Shown here piece after piece: positions 26,114-34,486 of a stretch of 64,000 nt of DNA (its first letter is position 1; every line of letters starts with the position of its first letter). The notes beneath the pieces were generated by a model that saw only the letters and a list, made by a program, of their open reading frames with translations, made no database searches and had not been told where the DNA came from. The stretch is from Aminobacter aminovorans (GTDB taxonomy: Bacteria; Pseudomonadota; Alphaproteobacteria; Rhizobiales; Rhizobiaceae), in assembly GCF_900445235.1 (NCBI RefSeq), contig NZ_UFSM01000001.1, positions 3,115,501 to 3,179,500 on the forward strand, given 5' to 3'. Position numbers and translations under genes: made by a program.

Positions 26114-27213
26114 TGCGTATCGAACTCGTCAAGCGTCCCGAACGCTCCAAGCTGTTTGCGGCACTTTCACCCTTCATCGCGCTCGGGCTGACGCTTATTG
26201 CCGGCGCGATCATGTTCAGCCTGCTCGGCAAGAACCCGGTCGAGGCACTTTATTATTATTTCATCGACCCGCTGCGCGAGGTCTGGTCGCTGCATGAACT
26301 GGCGGTCAAGGCAGCGCCGCTGATCCTGATCGCCGTCGGCCTGTCGATTTGCTACCTCTCCAACAACTGGAACATCGGCGCCGAAGGCCAGTTCATCATT
26401 GGCGCCATCACCGGCTCGATCCTGCCGGTCATGTTCCCCGACTTCCAGTCGTGGATCGTGCTGCCGCTGATGCTTTTGATGGGCATTGCCGGCGGTGCCG
26501 CTTATGGCGCCATTCCGGCCTATCTCAAGGTGCGGTTCAACACCAACGAGATCCTGACCAGCCTGATGCTTGTCTATGTCGCGCAGCTGTTCCTCGACTG
26601 GATGGTTCGCGGACCCTGGCGCAACCCGGCAGGCATGAACTTCCCGGAGACGCGCACCTTCAGCCCAAGTGCCGTGCTGCCCGAGATCTGGTCGGCATCT
26701 GGCCGTGCCAACTGGGGTTTTGTCTTCGCCATCGTCGCGGCTATCGCGCTTTGGTTCATGCTGTCGCGTACCTTGAAAGGCTTTGAGGTGCTGGTGCTCG
26801 GGCAGAGCCCTCGCGCGGGACGTTTTGCCGGCTTCTCGCAATCGCGCATGGTGTTCTTCGCCTTCCTGGTCTCTGGCGGCCTTGCAGGCCTTGCCGGCAT
26901 CTCGGAAGTCTCCGGCGCCATCGGCCAGCTCCGGCCGACTATTTCGCCCGGCTACGGCTTTGCGGCGATCATCGTTGCCTTCCTCGGACGCCTGAACCCG
27001 CTCGGCATCATCGCCGCTGGCCTGGTGTTGGCGCTGTCTTATCTGGGCGGCGAGGCGGCGCAGATATCGATCGGCGTGTCGGACAAGGTGGTTCGCGCCT
27101 TCCAGGGCATGCTGCTGTTCTTCGTGCTCGCTTGCGACACGCTCATTCTTTACCGCATCCGCTTTGTCGGCGCCTCTGCTGCAAAGACCGTGGAGGCCAG
27201 GCAAAATGTTTGA
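26113..27213 (+). CDS. Nucleoside-type ABC importer, permease 1
   Basis: A 366-residue membrane subunit of the branched-chain/ribose-like permease family (NupP/YufP type). It has about nine hydrophobic segments; characteristic stretches are LSICYLSNNWNIGAEGQFII and RFNTNEILTSLMLVYVAQLF (the EILTSLML coupling-associated segment). AAGGAGGT lies 6 nt before the ATG, and the start overlaps the ATPase stop by one base (TGATG), pointing to translational coupling. The next permease overlaps its 3' end by 8 bp. Confidence 0.93.
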   Translation: MRIELVKRPERSKLFAALSPFIALGLTLIAGAIMFSLLGKNPVEALYYYFIDPLREVWSLHELAVKAAPLILIAVGLSICYLSNNWNIGAEGQFIIGAITGSILPVMFPDFQSWIVLPLMLLMGIAGGAAYGAIPAYLKVRFNTNEILTSLMLVYVAQLFLDWMVRGPWRNPAGMNFPETRTFSPSAVLPEIWSASGRANWGFVFAIVAAIALWFMLSRTLKGFEVLVLGQSPRAGRFAGFSQSRMVFFAFLVSGGLAGLAGISEVSGAIGQLRPTISPGYGFAAIIVAFLGRLNPLGIIAAGLVLALSYLGGEAAQISIGVSDKVVRAFQGMLLFFVLACDTLILYRIRFVGASAAKTVEARQNV

Positions 27214-28120
27214 AGATATCCTGATTACGATTGCGACGGCGGCAACCCCGCTCTTGATCGCAGCCGTCGGCGAAGTGGTGGTCGAGCGCTCCGGCGTGCT
27301 CAATCTCGGCGTCGAGGGCATGATGGTGATGGGGGCGGTGACCGGCTTCGGCGTGGCGCTCGCCACTGAGTCTCCATGGCTCGGCGTGCTCGCCGCCATC
27401 ATCGTCGGCGCGCTGTTTTCGCTGCTGTTCGGCTTCTTGACTCTGACGCTGGTGACCAACCAGGTGGCGACCGGCCTCGCGCTGACGCTGCTCGGTCTCG
27501 GCCTTGCCGGCATGCTAGGCGAGAGTTTCGTCGGCCTGCCCGGCATCAAGATGAGCTATCTCTACATTCCCGGCCTCAGCGACCTGCCCGTGGTAGGCAA
27601 GCTTCTGTTCGGCCAGGATCCGTTGTTCTACGTCTCGATCGCGCTGACCGCCGGCGTGGCCTACTTCCTGTTCCGCACCCGCGCCGGCCTGACCCTGCGC
27701 TCGATCGGCGACAACCATAGCTCGGCACATGCGCTCGGCATCAAGGTGATCGCCATCCGCTATATGGCGGTGATGTTCGGAGGCGCCTGCGCCGGTCTCG
27801 CCGGCGCCTACCTGTCGCTGGTCTATACGCCGCAATGGAACGAGAACATGACGGCCGGGCGCGGCTGGATCGCGCTGGCGCTTGTTGTCTTCGCGTCCTG
27901 GCGGCCATGGCGGGTGCTTGCGGGCGCCTATCTTTTCGGGGCGGTTTCGATCGGCCAGCTGCATGCCCAGGCACTAGGCATCGGCGTGCCATCGCAACTG
28001 CTTTCTTCGCTACCCTATCTGGCGACCATCGTTGTCCTTGTGCTGATTTCGCGCAACAGGCGACTGACGATGGTGAACACACCGGCTTCATTGGGGCGGC
28101 CGTTTGTGCCAGATCGCTAA
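27206..28120 (+). CDS. Nucleoside-type ABC importer, permease 2
   Basis: A 304-residue membrane subunit (NupQ/YufQ type) forming a heterodimer with the preceding permease. Its N-terminus carries the family pattern ATPLLIAAVGEVVVERSGVL followed by NLGVEGMMVMGA, and the middle has LVTNQVATGLALTLLGLGLA. The start at 27206 (8-bp overlap with permease 1) gives the expected short N-terminus; the upstream in-frame ATG lies inside the other permease gene. A palindromic element separates it from the binding-protein gene. Confidence 0.93.
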   Translation: MFEDILITIATAATPLLIAAVGEVVVERSGVLNLGVEGMMVMGAVTGFGVALATESPWLGVLAAIIVGALFSLLFGFLTLTLVTNQVATGLALTLLGLGLAGMLGESFVGLPGIKMSYLYIPGLSDLPVVGKLLFGQDPLFYVSIALTAGVAYFLFRTRAGLTLRSIGDNHSSAHALGIKVIAIRYMAVMFGGACAGLAGAYLSLVYTPQWNENMTAGRGWIALALVVFASWRPWRVLAGAYLFGAVSIGQLHAQALGIGVPSQLLSSLPYLATIVVLVLISRNRRLTMVNTPASLGRPFVPDR

Positions 28121-28121
28121 G

Positions 28122-28172
28122 GACATGATTTCGACTCGAACCTGCATGGCGGTTTGAAGTAAAGATCATGTC
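28122..28172. repeat. Imperfect intergenic palindrome in the nucleoside importer operon
   Basis: GACATGATTTCGACTCGAACC (28122-28142 in part) pairs imperfectly with GGTTTGAAGTAAAGATCATG and following bases (28151-28172). It resembles the small ...CATGAT...ATCATG... palindromic repeats scattered between genes in rhizobial genomes. In an mRNA it would form a long hairpin before the binding-protein gene, and could tune its expression relative to the upstream genes. Confidence 0.5.
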
Positions 28173-28229
28173 TGTGGGACTATAAAATGATGGGATAGTG
28201 CCCCGGGCAACCACTAGAGGAACAAAAGT

Positions 28230-29300
28230 ATGAAGAAGACAATTCTGTCGTTGGCAGCGGCTGCCGCCGTCATGTCGTTCGGCACCGTGGCGGCCGAGGC
28301 CAAGGTGAAGGCCTGCTGGATCTATGTCGGTCCGATCGGTGACTTCGGTTACTCTTACCAGCACCATCAGGGTCTGCTGGAAGCCAAGGCCAAGTTTGGC
28401 GACGAACTCGAAACCGCCTATCTCGAAAGCGTGCCGGAAGGTGCCGACGCCGAGCGTGCCATCGAGCGTTTCGCGCGTTCGGGCTGCAACATCATCTTCG
28501 CAACGTCCTTCGGCTACATGGACCCGCTCAACAAGGTCGCCGGCAAGTTCCCCGACGTGAAGTTCGAGCATGCCACCGGCTACAAGCGCGAGCATCCGAA
28601 TGTCGCGACCTTCAACTCGAAATTCCATGAAGGCCGCTATATCCAGGGCGTGATCGCCGCCAAGGAATCAAAGACCGGTGTTGCCGGCTACATCGCCTCC
28701 TTCCCGATTCCGGAAGTGGTGATGGGCATCAACTCGTTCATGCTCGGCGCGCAGTCGGTCAACCCCGACTTCAAGGTCAAGGTGGTGTGGGCCAACACCT
28801 GGTTCGACGCCGGCAAGGAAGCCGACGCTGCCAAGGCGCTGATCGACCAGGGCGTCGACATCATCACCCAGCACACCGACTCGACCGCACCGATGCAGGT
28901 TGCGACCGAGCGCGGCATCAAGGCGTTCGGCCAGGCTTCCGACATGATCAAGTTCGGGCCGACCACGCAGCTGACCTCGATCGTCGACGACTGGGGTCCG
29001 TACTATATCGAGCGCATCAAGGAAGTCATCGACGGCACCTGGAAGCAGAGCGACGTCTGGGGCGGCATGAAGGAAGGCCACGTCGTCATGGCGGCCTATG
29101 CCAACATGTCGGACGAGACCAAGAAGCTGGCCGAGGAAACCGAAGCCAAGATCAAGTCGGGTTCCTTCAATCCGTTCACCGGCCCAGTCACCAAGCAGGA
29201 CGGCACGGAATGGCTGAAGGCCGGCGAAGTGGCCCAAGATTCGGTGCTGCTCGGCCTGAACTTCTACGTCAAGGGCGTGGACGACAAGCTGCCGCAGTAA
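28230..29300 (+). CDS. BMP-family ABC substrate-binding protein (nucleoside-type)
   Basis: A 356-residue periplasmic protein with a plain signal peptide (MKKTILSLAAAAAVMSFGTV, cleavage likely after AEA; no lipobox Cys). It belongs to the BMP/PnrA-like Med family: VKACWIYVGPIGDFGYSYQH, IIFATSFGYMDPLNKVAGKF and GVAGYIASFPIPEVVMGINS are the conserved blocks. In other bacteria such proteins bind purine nucleosides; the ligand here is inferred at family level. It is the fourth gene of the importer operon, 109 bp after permease 2, and is followed by a strong terminator. Confidence 0.93.
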   Translation: MKKTILSLAAAAAVMSFGTVAAEAKVKACWIYVGPIGDFGYSYQHHQGLLEAKAKFGDELETAYLESVPEGADAERAIERFARSGCNIIFATSFGYMDPLNKVAGKFPDVKFEHATGYKREHPNVATFNSKFHEGRYIQGVIAAKESKTGVAGYIASFPIPEVVMGINSFMLGAQSVNPDFKVKVVWANTWFDAGKEADAAKALIDQGVDIITQHTDSTAPMQVATERGIKAFGQASDMIKFGPTTQLTSIVDDWGPYYIERIKEVIDGTWKQSDVWGGMKEGHVVMAAYANMSDETKKLAEETEAKIKSGSFNPFTGPVTKQDGTEWLKAGEVAQDSVLLGLNFYVKGVDDKLPQ

Positions 29301-29340
29301 GCGGATCGATGACGGCGGCGAGACGTCTCGCGGTTCAAGG

Positions 29341-29368
29341 AAAGCCCCCGGTTATGCCGGGGGTTTTT
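29341..29368 (+). terminator. Rho-independent terminator of the nucleoside importer operon
   Basis: CCCCCGG-TTATG-CCGGGGG followed by TTTTT, 44 bp after the binding-protein stop. Confidence 0.93.
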
Positions 29369-29469
29369 CGTTTCAGGCGCCATGCATCTCGCGCCTAGTC
29401 CGAATGGACCTGTATGCCTGATGCCGCAAGGACATTTTGGGCCGATTGCAGCCAGCCTCGGGACGACCA

Positions 29470-30306
29470 ATGAAGACGCGCGAATATATCTGCAGCTCGC
29501 ACACGATCAGCGGCGTCATGCCAGGCAACCCCGTTGCTTCGCGCCATGGCTTTGTCGAGCGAGTCGAGGCCTGTGCTGCGGCCGGCTACACCGGCATGTG
29601 CCTGCATTTCCGCGACTATGCCGAGCAGCGGGCACGCGGATTCGGCGACGGTGAGCTTCGTGCCATCCTGGATGCGCATGGCATGAAGCATGTGTCGGTC
29701 GAGTTCCTGACCGACTGGTTCATGGACGGCGAGGCGGGACTCATCTCGCGCCGCAACGAGGAGACGGCATTTCGGGCGGCCACCGCCTTCGGCGCCAAGG
29801 TGGTCAATGTCGGGCCCGATCTCGGCGAGCGGGGCATCTCGCTTGCGACCATGCAGCAGAAATTCCGCGAGCTATGCGGCCGGGCGGCCGAACATGACGT
29901 GACGATCGCTTTGGAGTTGGTGGCCTGGGGCAATGTCCGGGACGTGGAGACTGCAGTGGCGATCATAGGCGACGCTCCCAATGCTGGGCTGGTCATCGAT
30001 TCGTGGCACATCTTCCGCGCCGGCGTGGCGTTGGCCGATCTCAGGCGGATAGGCGCCGACAAAATCCTGTGCGTGCAGGTGAACGACGCAGACAGGATGC
30101 CGATCGGCCAACCCTCGACGGAGACCATGAACCGCAGGCTCTGCGGGCAGGGTGGCTTCGACCTCGCAGGTTTCGCGGCGACGCTTGAAGCAATGGGCGT
30201 CTCCGTCCCGTTCAGTGTGGAGGTGATCTCGCCTGACCTTGCTGCTCTCAGCCTGAATGAGGCGGCAGGAACGTCGTTCGACACGGCGAGAGATTGCTTT
30301 TCCTGA
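29470..30306 (+). CDS. Sugar phosphate isomerase/epimerase-like TIM-barrel protein
   Basis: A 278-residue protein of the xylose-isomerase-like TIM-barrel superfamily. Metal-ligand-type positions are in VTIALELVAWGNV (Glu), GLVIDSWHIFRAG (Asp, His) and PFSVEVISPDL (Glu near the C-terminus). Such enzymes isomerise or epimerise sugars, inositol derivatives or hydroxy acids, or dehydrate keto-inositols; substrate is unknown. ATG at 29470 is chosen because the in-frame start 33 bp upstream adds a non-conserved extension. It follows the nucleoside importer terminator, so it needs its own promoter. It is the last gene before the catabolic island. Confidence 0.82.
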   Translation: MKTREYICSSHTISGVMPGNPVASRHGFVERVEACAAAGYTGMCLHFRDYAEQRARGFGDGELRAILDAHGMKHVSVEFLTDWFMDGEAGLISRRNEETAFRAATAFGAKVVNVGPDLGERGISLATMQQKFRELCGRAAEHDVTIALELVAWGNVRDVETAVAIIGDAPNAGLVIDSWHIFRAGVALADLRRIGADKILCVQVNDADRMPIGQPSTETMNRRLCGQGGFDLAGFAATLEAMGVSVPFSVEVISPDLAALSLNEAAGTSFDTARDCFS

Positions 30307-30421
30307 AGGTGCCGTCGCATTGAAATCTGGCGCTCGATGGTGGCGGTCGTGTTGCAGTCGACCAACCCCATCCAGACCCTTGGAACGGCAGCCGGAAGCT
30401 GCGTTTGCCTGCAATTGTCGT

Positions 30422-30439
30422 TAGTCCGTTCGAACGATG
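30422..30439 (+). promoter_or_regulatory. Island operator site 1
   Basis: TAGTCCGTTCGAACGATG, 118 bp before the first permease gene (30558) and pointing toward it. One of ten copies of the same 18-bp element; see the regulon finding. Confidence 0.75.
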
Positions 30440-30557
30440 TTGCGGCCGCCACTGGCACGCATAAGCTGACCTCAAAATACCCCTCCTCGTCGGTGTGCCG
30501 GGCTTGCCCGCAGTGCAGGCAAGGCGGGTTCATAAGTGAAGTCAGGGAGGCGAGCTT

Positions 30558-31436
30558 ATGCTCAGCGAAATACTGATCATCGTGATACGCGGAATGGCCA
30601 TCGGGTCGATCTTCGCTACCATCGCGATGAGCTTCAATATCGTCCATGGCGCGACGAACATCTTCAACTTCGCCCAGGGCAACATGTTCATCCTCGGCGG
30701 TTTCGCTGCCTATTTCCTGGCCAATCAGGTCGGGCTCGGCCAGTGGAGCCTGATGCTGCTGCTGACGGGGCTCGGCATTGCCGCAATCGTCGCCTTCCAG
30801 GGCTACATCACGCTTTTGCCGCTGCGCTCGTCCGTCGAGCAGGACAGCTGGCTGATCTCTACAGTGTCGGTGTCGGTCATTGTCGCAGCATTGCTGATGA
30901 TCACGCAGGGGCCATTCGCCTATTCGGTGCAAAGCATCGTTCCGAGCTTCCGTGTCCTTGGTACGCGCACGCCGGGTGCCTATGCGCTGGCGATTGGCGC
31001 GATGTTCTTCTGGTTTTTCGCGCTGCGCTACTTCCTGCGCCGCACCTTCATCGGCCTTGCCATCAGCGCGCTGTCACAGGATTTCGACGCCGCGCGCGCC
31101 GCTGGCCTGCCGGTGCGCCGACTGCAGCTCATCTCGTTTGCGATCAGCGGCCTGATGGTCGGAACCGTCGGTTTCCTGGTGGCGCCGGTCATCTCGGTCA
31201 GCCCCGACGCCGGCCTGAAATACGTGCTCAACGGCTTTGTCGCTGCCGTGGTCGGCGGCATCGGTTCCAACGCCGGCACTCTGATCGGCGGGCCGCTCGT
31301 GGGTGTGGTGGCGATGCTGACGGCCTACAAGGTCGGCGGCGCCTATCAGGACCTGGCGTCGCTGCTGGTGCTGGTGCTGATCCTGATGTTCCGGCCGCAA
31401 GGCCTGTTCGGGCGCGTCGGCGCAAGGCGGGTGTGA
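30558..31436 (+). CDS. Branched-chain-type ABC importer (system 1), LivH-like permease
   Basis: A 292-residue inner-membrane permease of the LivH class. The hallmark near the N-terminus is SFNIVHGATNIFNFAQGNMF, and the coupling/EAA-like segment is IGLAISALSQDFDAARAAGL. The C-terminus is LVLILMFRPQGLFGRVG. GGGAGG precedes the ATG by 9 nt. It opens a transcription unit of six same-strand genes (permease, fused permease-ATPase, ATPase, thioesterase, GMC oxidoreductase, aldo/keto reductase), which argues for import of a catabolic substrate and not of leucine. No binding-protein gene adjoins it. Confidence 0.93.
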   Translation: MLSEILIIVIRGMAIGSIFATIAMSFNIVHGATNIFNFAQGNMFILGGFAAYFLANQVGLGQWSLMLLLTGLGIAAIVAFQGYITLLPLRSSVEQDSWLISTVSVSVIVAALLMITQGPFAYSVQSIVPSFRVLGTRTPGAYALAIGAMFFWFFALRYFLRRTFIGLAISALSQDFDAARAAGLPVRRLQLISFAISGLMVGTVGFLVAPVISVSPDAGLKYVLNGFVAAVVGGIGSNAGTLIGGPLVGVVAMLTAYKVGGAYQDLASLLVLVLILMFRPQGLFGRVGARRV

Positions 31437-31438
31437 CC

Positions 31439-33241
31439 ATGCAGGCGACCGCAAACGTACAAACCGGACCTGTTTCCATGGCTCAAACCAAGCCGAAAGG
31501 CCGCTTTAACTCCGATCTGACACAGGTCTGGATCGGCGTGGCGCTGATCGCGATCACCGGCTTCGGCCCGGTGATCGCCGGCAACTCCTACTGGATCCAC
31601 ACCTTCCAGTTGGTCAACATCTATATCGCCGCCGCCATCTTCCAGAACATGCTGTTCGTTGATGCCGGCCAGAAGTCGTTCGGGCAGGGCGCCATCCTTG
31701 GCCTCGCCGCCTATGTCGCGGCGATCCTCTACGGCCTGCATGACTGGTCGTTTGCCGCGGCCTCGATGGGCGGCATCGTCGCTGCCATGCTCGGCGGCCT
31801 GCTGTTTGCCTTGCCAGCGCTGCGCGTCCAGGGCTTCCACCTGGGCTTCGTCACCATGAGTGCGGCGATCGTTTTCCCGCAACTGCTGGTGACGCTCGAC
31901 AAATGGACCAACGGCATCAATGGCATCAGCGTCACGGTTCCGGCGCTGACCAACCCCGTCATATTCGGCATGTCGCCGCTGGCGATCGCAGTCGCCGTGT
32001 TCCCGATGATCGCGCTGTTCACGCATTATGGTATCCGCCGTTCGAAGCTCGGCCGCAGCATGTTTGTAGCGGCGCTGAGCCCGGAGGCAGCACGTTCACT
32101 CGGCATCAAGCCGGGCGTGATGCGTTTCCTTGCCTTCATCGTCGCGTCGATCGGCACCGGCATCTGCGGCATCCTCTACCTGCCGACGGTGGCCTTCGTC
32201 AGCCCCCAGGGCTTCAACATCGAGCTGTCCTTCGTCTTCTTCTTCGCCGTGGTCGTCGGCGGACGCGGACAGATGCTCGGGCCCATCATCGGTATCTGGA
32301 TCGTCTACATCCTGCCGAACATCCTGCTGGCTGGTTTCGTTGAATACCGCCTGCTGATGTATGGCTGCCTGACGCTTCTCGCCGTGATGGCTTTCCCCGA
32401 TGGCATCGTCGGCTCCGTCGAGCGCCTGCGCGCCAAGCGCAAGCAATCAGGCGGTGGCGAGCAGGCCTTCCGCATCGACGGCTTTCTGGCCGACCTGCAG
32501 GCAGGCAAGACGCTGCGCGAACCGAGCGAGGAAATCGCCGTCGAGGTGCGCAACGGCACCAAGAAGTTCGGCGAGGTGGTGGCCGTCAGCGCCGTCGACC
32601 TCAAGGTCCGCAAGGGTGAGGTCCATGGGCTGATCGGCGCCAACGGCTCGGGCAAGACCAGCCTGCTCAATGTGCTGAGCGGCCTGTCGCGCCTGAACAC
32701 CGGCTCGTTCATGATCAATGGCGTCGACGCCACCAACTTGGCCGCCGACCGCATCGCCAATATGAGCCTCGGCCGCACCTTCCAGGCGCCGCGCATCTTC
32801 ACCCAGCTGTCTCTGTGGGACAATCTGAAGATCGGCATGGACGCTCGTGTCGGCCCTGCCAGCGCCGATGTTACCGCACTCGCCAAGGCGATGGAGGAGA
32901 GCTTTGGCCAGGACAGCGCTAACCTTCTCTCGCATGGCCAGCGGCGTCTGGTGGAAGTGATGCGCACGGTGCTCAAGGAAGCGACCATCGTCTTGTTCGA
33001 CGAGCCGGCCGCTGGCCTGTCGCAGAGCGAACGCACCAACTTCGCCAATCTGGTCAAGTTCCTGAGCCGCCAGATGGGCAAGACCGTCATCCTTGTCGAG
33101 CACGATCTCGACCTGGTGTGGGGCATTGCCGACACCATCACGGTGCTGGAACAGGGCCGCGTGGTTTCATCTGGCAAGCCGGACGTGGTCGCCAAGGACC
33201 CGGCAGTGCAACATATGTTCGTGGGGTCGCGCCATGCTTGA
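31439..33241 (+). CDS. Fused LivM-like permease / LivG-like ATPase (system 1)
   Basis: A single 600-residue protein joining the second permease and the first ATPase of a branched-chain-type importer. Residues about 30-340 form the LivM-like membrane domain (AAIFQNMLFVDAGQKSFGQG, RSLGIKPGVMRFLAFIVAS). Residues about 370-600 are the ATPase: Walker A GANGSGKTS from residue 400, signature LSHGQRRLVEV around 497-507, Walker B IVLFDEPAAGLSQSE, and ILVEHDLDLVWGIADTITVL. In most importers these are two genes. No stop or frameshift lies in the linker (about 340-370). It starts 2 bp after the LivH-like gene. Confidence 0.93.
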   Translation: MQATANVQTGPVSMAQTKPKGRFNSDLTQVWIGVALIAITGFGPVIAGNSYWIHTFQLVNIYIAAAIFQNMLFVDAGQKSFGQGAILGLAAYVAAILYGLHDWSFAAASMGGIVAAMLGGLLFALPALRVQGFHLGFVTMSAAIVFPQLLVTLDKWTNGINGISVTVPALTNPVIFGMSPLAIAVAVFPMIALFTHYGIRRSKLGRSMFVAALSPEAARSLGIKPGVMRFLAFIVASIGTGICGILYLPTVAFVSPQGFNIELSFVFFFAVVVGGRGQMLGPIIGIWIVYILPNILLAGFVEYRLLMYGCLTLLAVMAFPDGIVGSVERLRAKRKQSGGGEQAFRIDGFLADLQAGKTLREPSEEIAVEVRNGTKKFGEVVAVSAVDLKVRKGEVHGLIGANGSGKTSLLNVLSGLSRLNTGSFMINGVDATNLAADRIANMSLGRTFQAPRIFTQLSLWDNLKIGMDARVGPASADVTALAKAMEESFGQDSANLLSHGQRRLVEVMRTVLKEATIVLFDEPAAGLSQSERTNFANLVKFLSRQMGKTVILVEHDLDLVWGIADTITVLEQGRVVSSGKPDVVAKDPAVQHMFVGSRHA

Positions 33242-33938
33242 GGTCAAGAATCTGGTTGCAGGCTATGGCACCATCCCGGTGCTGCGCGATGTGTCGCTGA
33301 CTGCCAAGGCGGGCGAAATCCTGCTCGTCGGCGGTGAAAACGGCGCTGGCAAGTCGACGCTGATGCGGGCTATCGCCGGCTTCAACAAACCCGACAGCGG
33401 CCAGATCCAGCTCGACGGCAAGTCGATCGGCGGGCAGGCCCCTGAAAAGATCGCGCAGTCGGGCTTGCGGCTGGTGCTCGACGGGCATCGGGTGTTTCCC
33501 GAACTCAGTGTATTCGACAATCTGCGCATGGGGGCCGCGGCCCGACGCGGTGATCGCGCGGGCTTCAACAATGCGGTCGAGGAGATCTACTCGGTCTTCC
33601 CGATCCTCAAGGAGAAGCAGAAACTCTACGCCCGTGATCTCTCGGGCGGCCAGCAGCAGATGCTGGCGCTCGGACAGGCCTTCATTGCCCAGCCCAAGGT
33701 GCTGCTCTGCGACGAGCCGTCGATGGGTCTTGCTCAGGCGCTGTTGCCGCCGATCCTCGCCTTCCTGCGTCGCTGGGCGCAGACCGGCACGGCGGTTGTC
33801 ATCGTCGAGCAGCATCTGGCTGTAACCGCGCCCTATGCCGACCGCGCCATGATCATCGAGCGCGGTCAGGTGAAGTTCTCCTGCCTCGCTTCCGAACTGG
33901 ACGAAAAGCTGAACGCTCCGGCTGACGCGGCGGAGTAA
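33234..33938 (+). CDS. Branched-chain-type ABC importer (system 1), LivF-like ATPase
   Basis: A 234-residue ATP-binding subunit. Walker A GGENGAGKSTLMRAI, Q-loop region LRLVLDGHRVFPELSVFDNL, signature DLSGGQQQMLALGQA, Walker B VLLCDEPSMGLAQAL and the H-loop IVEQHLAVT are all intact. The ATG overlaps the fused permease-ATPase gene by 8 bp. Together the three gene products supply two membrane and two ATPase domains, a complete importer core lacking only the binding protein. Confidence 0.94.
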   Translation: MLEVKNLVAGYGTIPVLRDVSLTAKAGEILLVGGENGAGKSTLMRAIAGFNKPDSGQIQLDGKSIGGQAPEKIAQSGLRLVLDGHRVFPELSVFDNLRMGAAARRGDRAGFNNAVEEIYSVFPILKEKQKLYARDLSGGQQQMLALGQAFIAQPKVLLCDEPSMGLAQALLPPILAFLRRWAQTGTAVVIVEQHLAVTAPYADRAMIIERGQVKFSCLASELDEKLNAPADAAE

Positions 33939-33943
33939 CAGCG

Positions 33944-34486
33944 ATGAATGACGAGGGCGTGGTCAGCGACGAGGTTTCGGGTGCGAATGCCGGAGACCCT
34001 GAAGGCGGGCCACGCCCCTACATCAGTTTCCGGGGCAAGGTCGAGCCGCGCTGGCTCGACGTCAACCAGCATATGAACGTGTCCTGGTACGACCATGTCT
34101 TCGACACCGCCGAAAGCGACCTGTTCGAAGTCTTCGGCATCCATGACGACTATATCAGGCGCACAAGTTTCAGCTTCTTCCGGCTGGAGAAGAGCGTTCG
34201 GTACGAGCGCGAGTTGATGCCTGATGCAAGGCTTGAAGCACGCAGCGTCGTGCTGTGGACCGACCTCAAGCGCGTCCACCATTTTCATGAATTGTGGAAT
34301 GTCGACCAGAACTATCGTGCGGCGACCGTCGAAGGCTTGTCGATCCATGTCGACCTGCGGCTGCGCAAGGCAGCCAGGATCGTCGAGGCTGCCGTGGCCG
34401 ATCCGCTGACAAGGCTTGCCCAGGAGCACGCGCGCCTGCCGTGGCCCAAGGGCGTGGCGCGGCGAGACTTCAGGGCAAGGACGTGA
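33944..34486 (+). CDS. Hotdog-fold acyl-CoA thioesterase (4-hydroxybenzoyl-CoA thioesterase-like)
   Basis: A 180-residue protein of the YbgC/4HBT-like hotdog superfamily. The signature PRWLDVNQHMNVSWYDHVFD carries the usual catalytic Asp/His/Asn positions. The rest is a typical hotdog: SFSFFRLEKSVRYERELMPD, VHHFHELWNVDQNYRAATVE. Similar proteins are found beside carnitine or acyl-CoA catabolic genes and hydrolyse CoA thioesters. It starts 5 bp after the LivF-like gene and overlaps the GMC oxidoreductase by 4 bp (GTGA), so all are translated from one mRNA. The substrate is inferred only as an acyl-CoA of the island's pathway. Confidence 0.85.
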   Translation: MNDEGVVSDEVSGANAGDPEGGPRPYISFRGKVEPRWLDVNQHMNVSWYDHVFDTAESDLFEVFGIHDDYIRRTSFSFFRLEKSVRYERELMPDARLEARSVVLWTDLKRVHHFHELWNVDQNYRAATVEGLSIHVDLRLRKAARIVEAAVADPLTRLAQEHARLPWPKGVARRDFRART

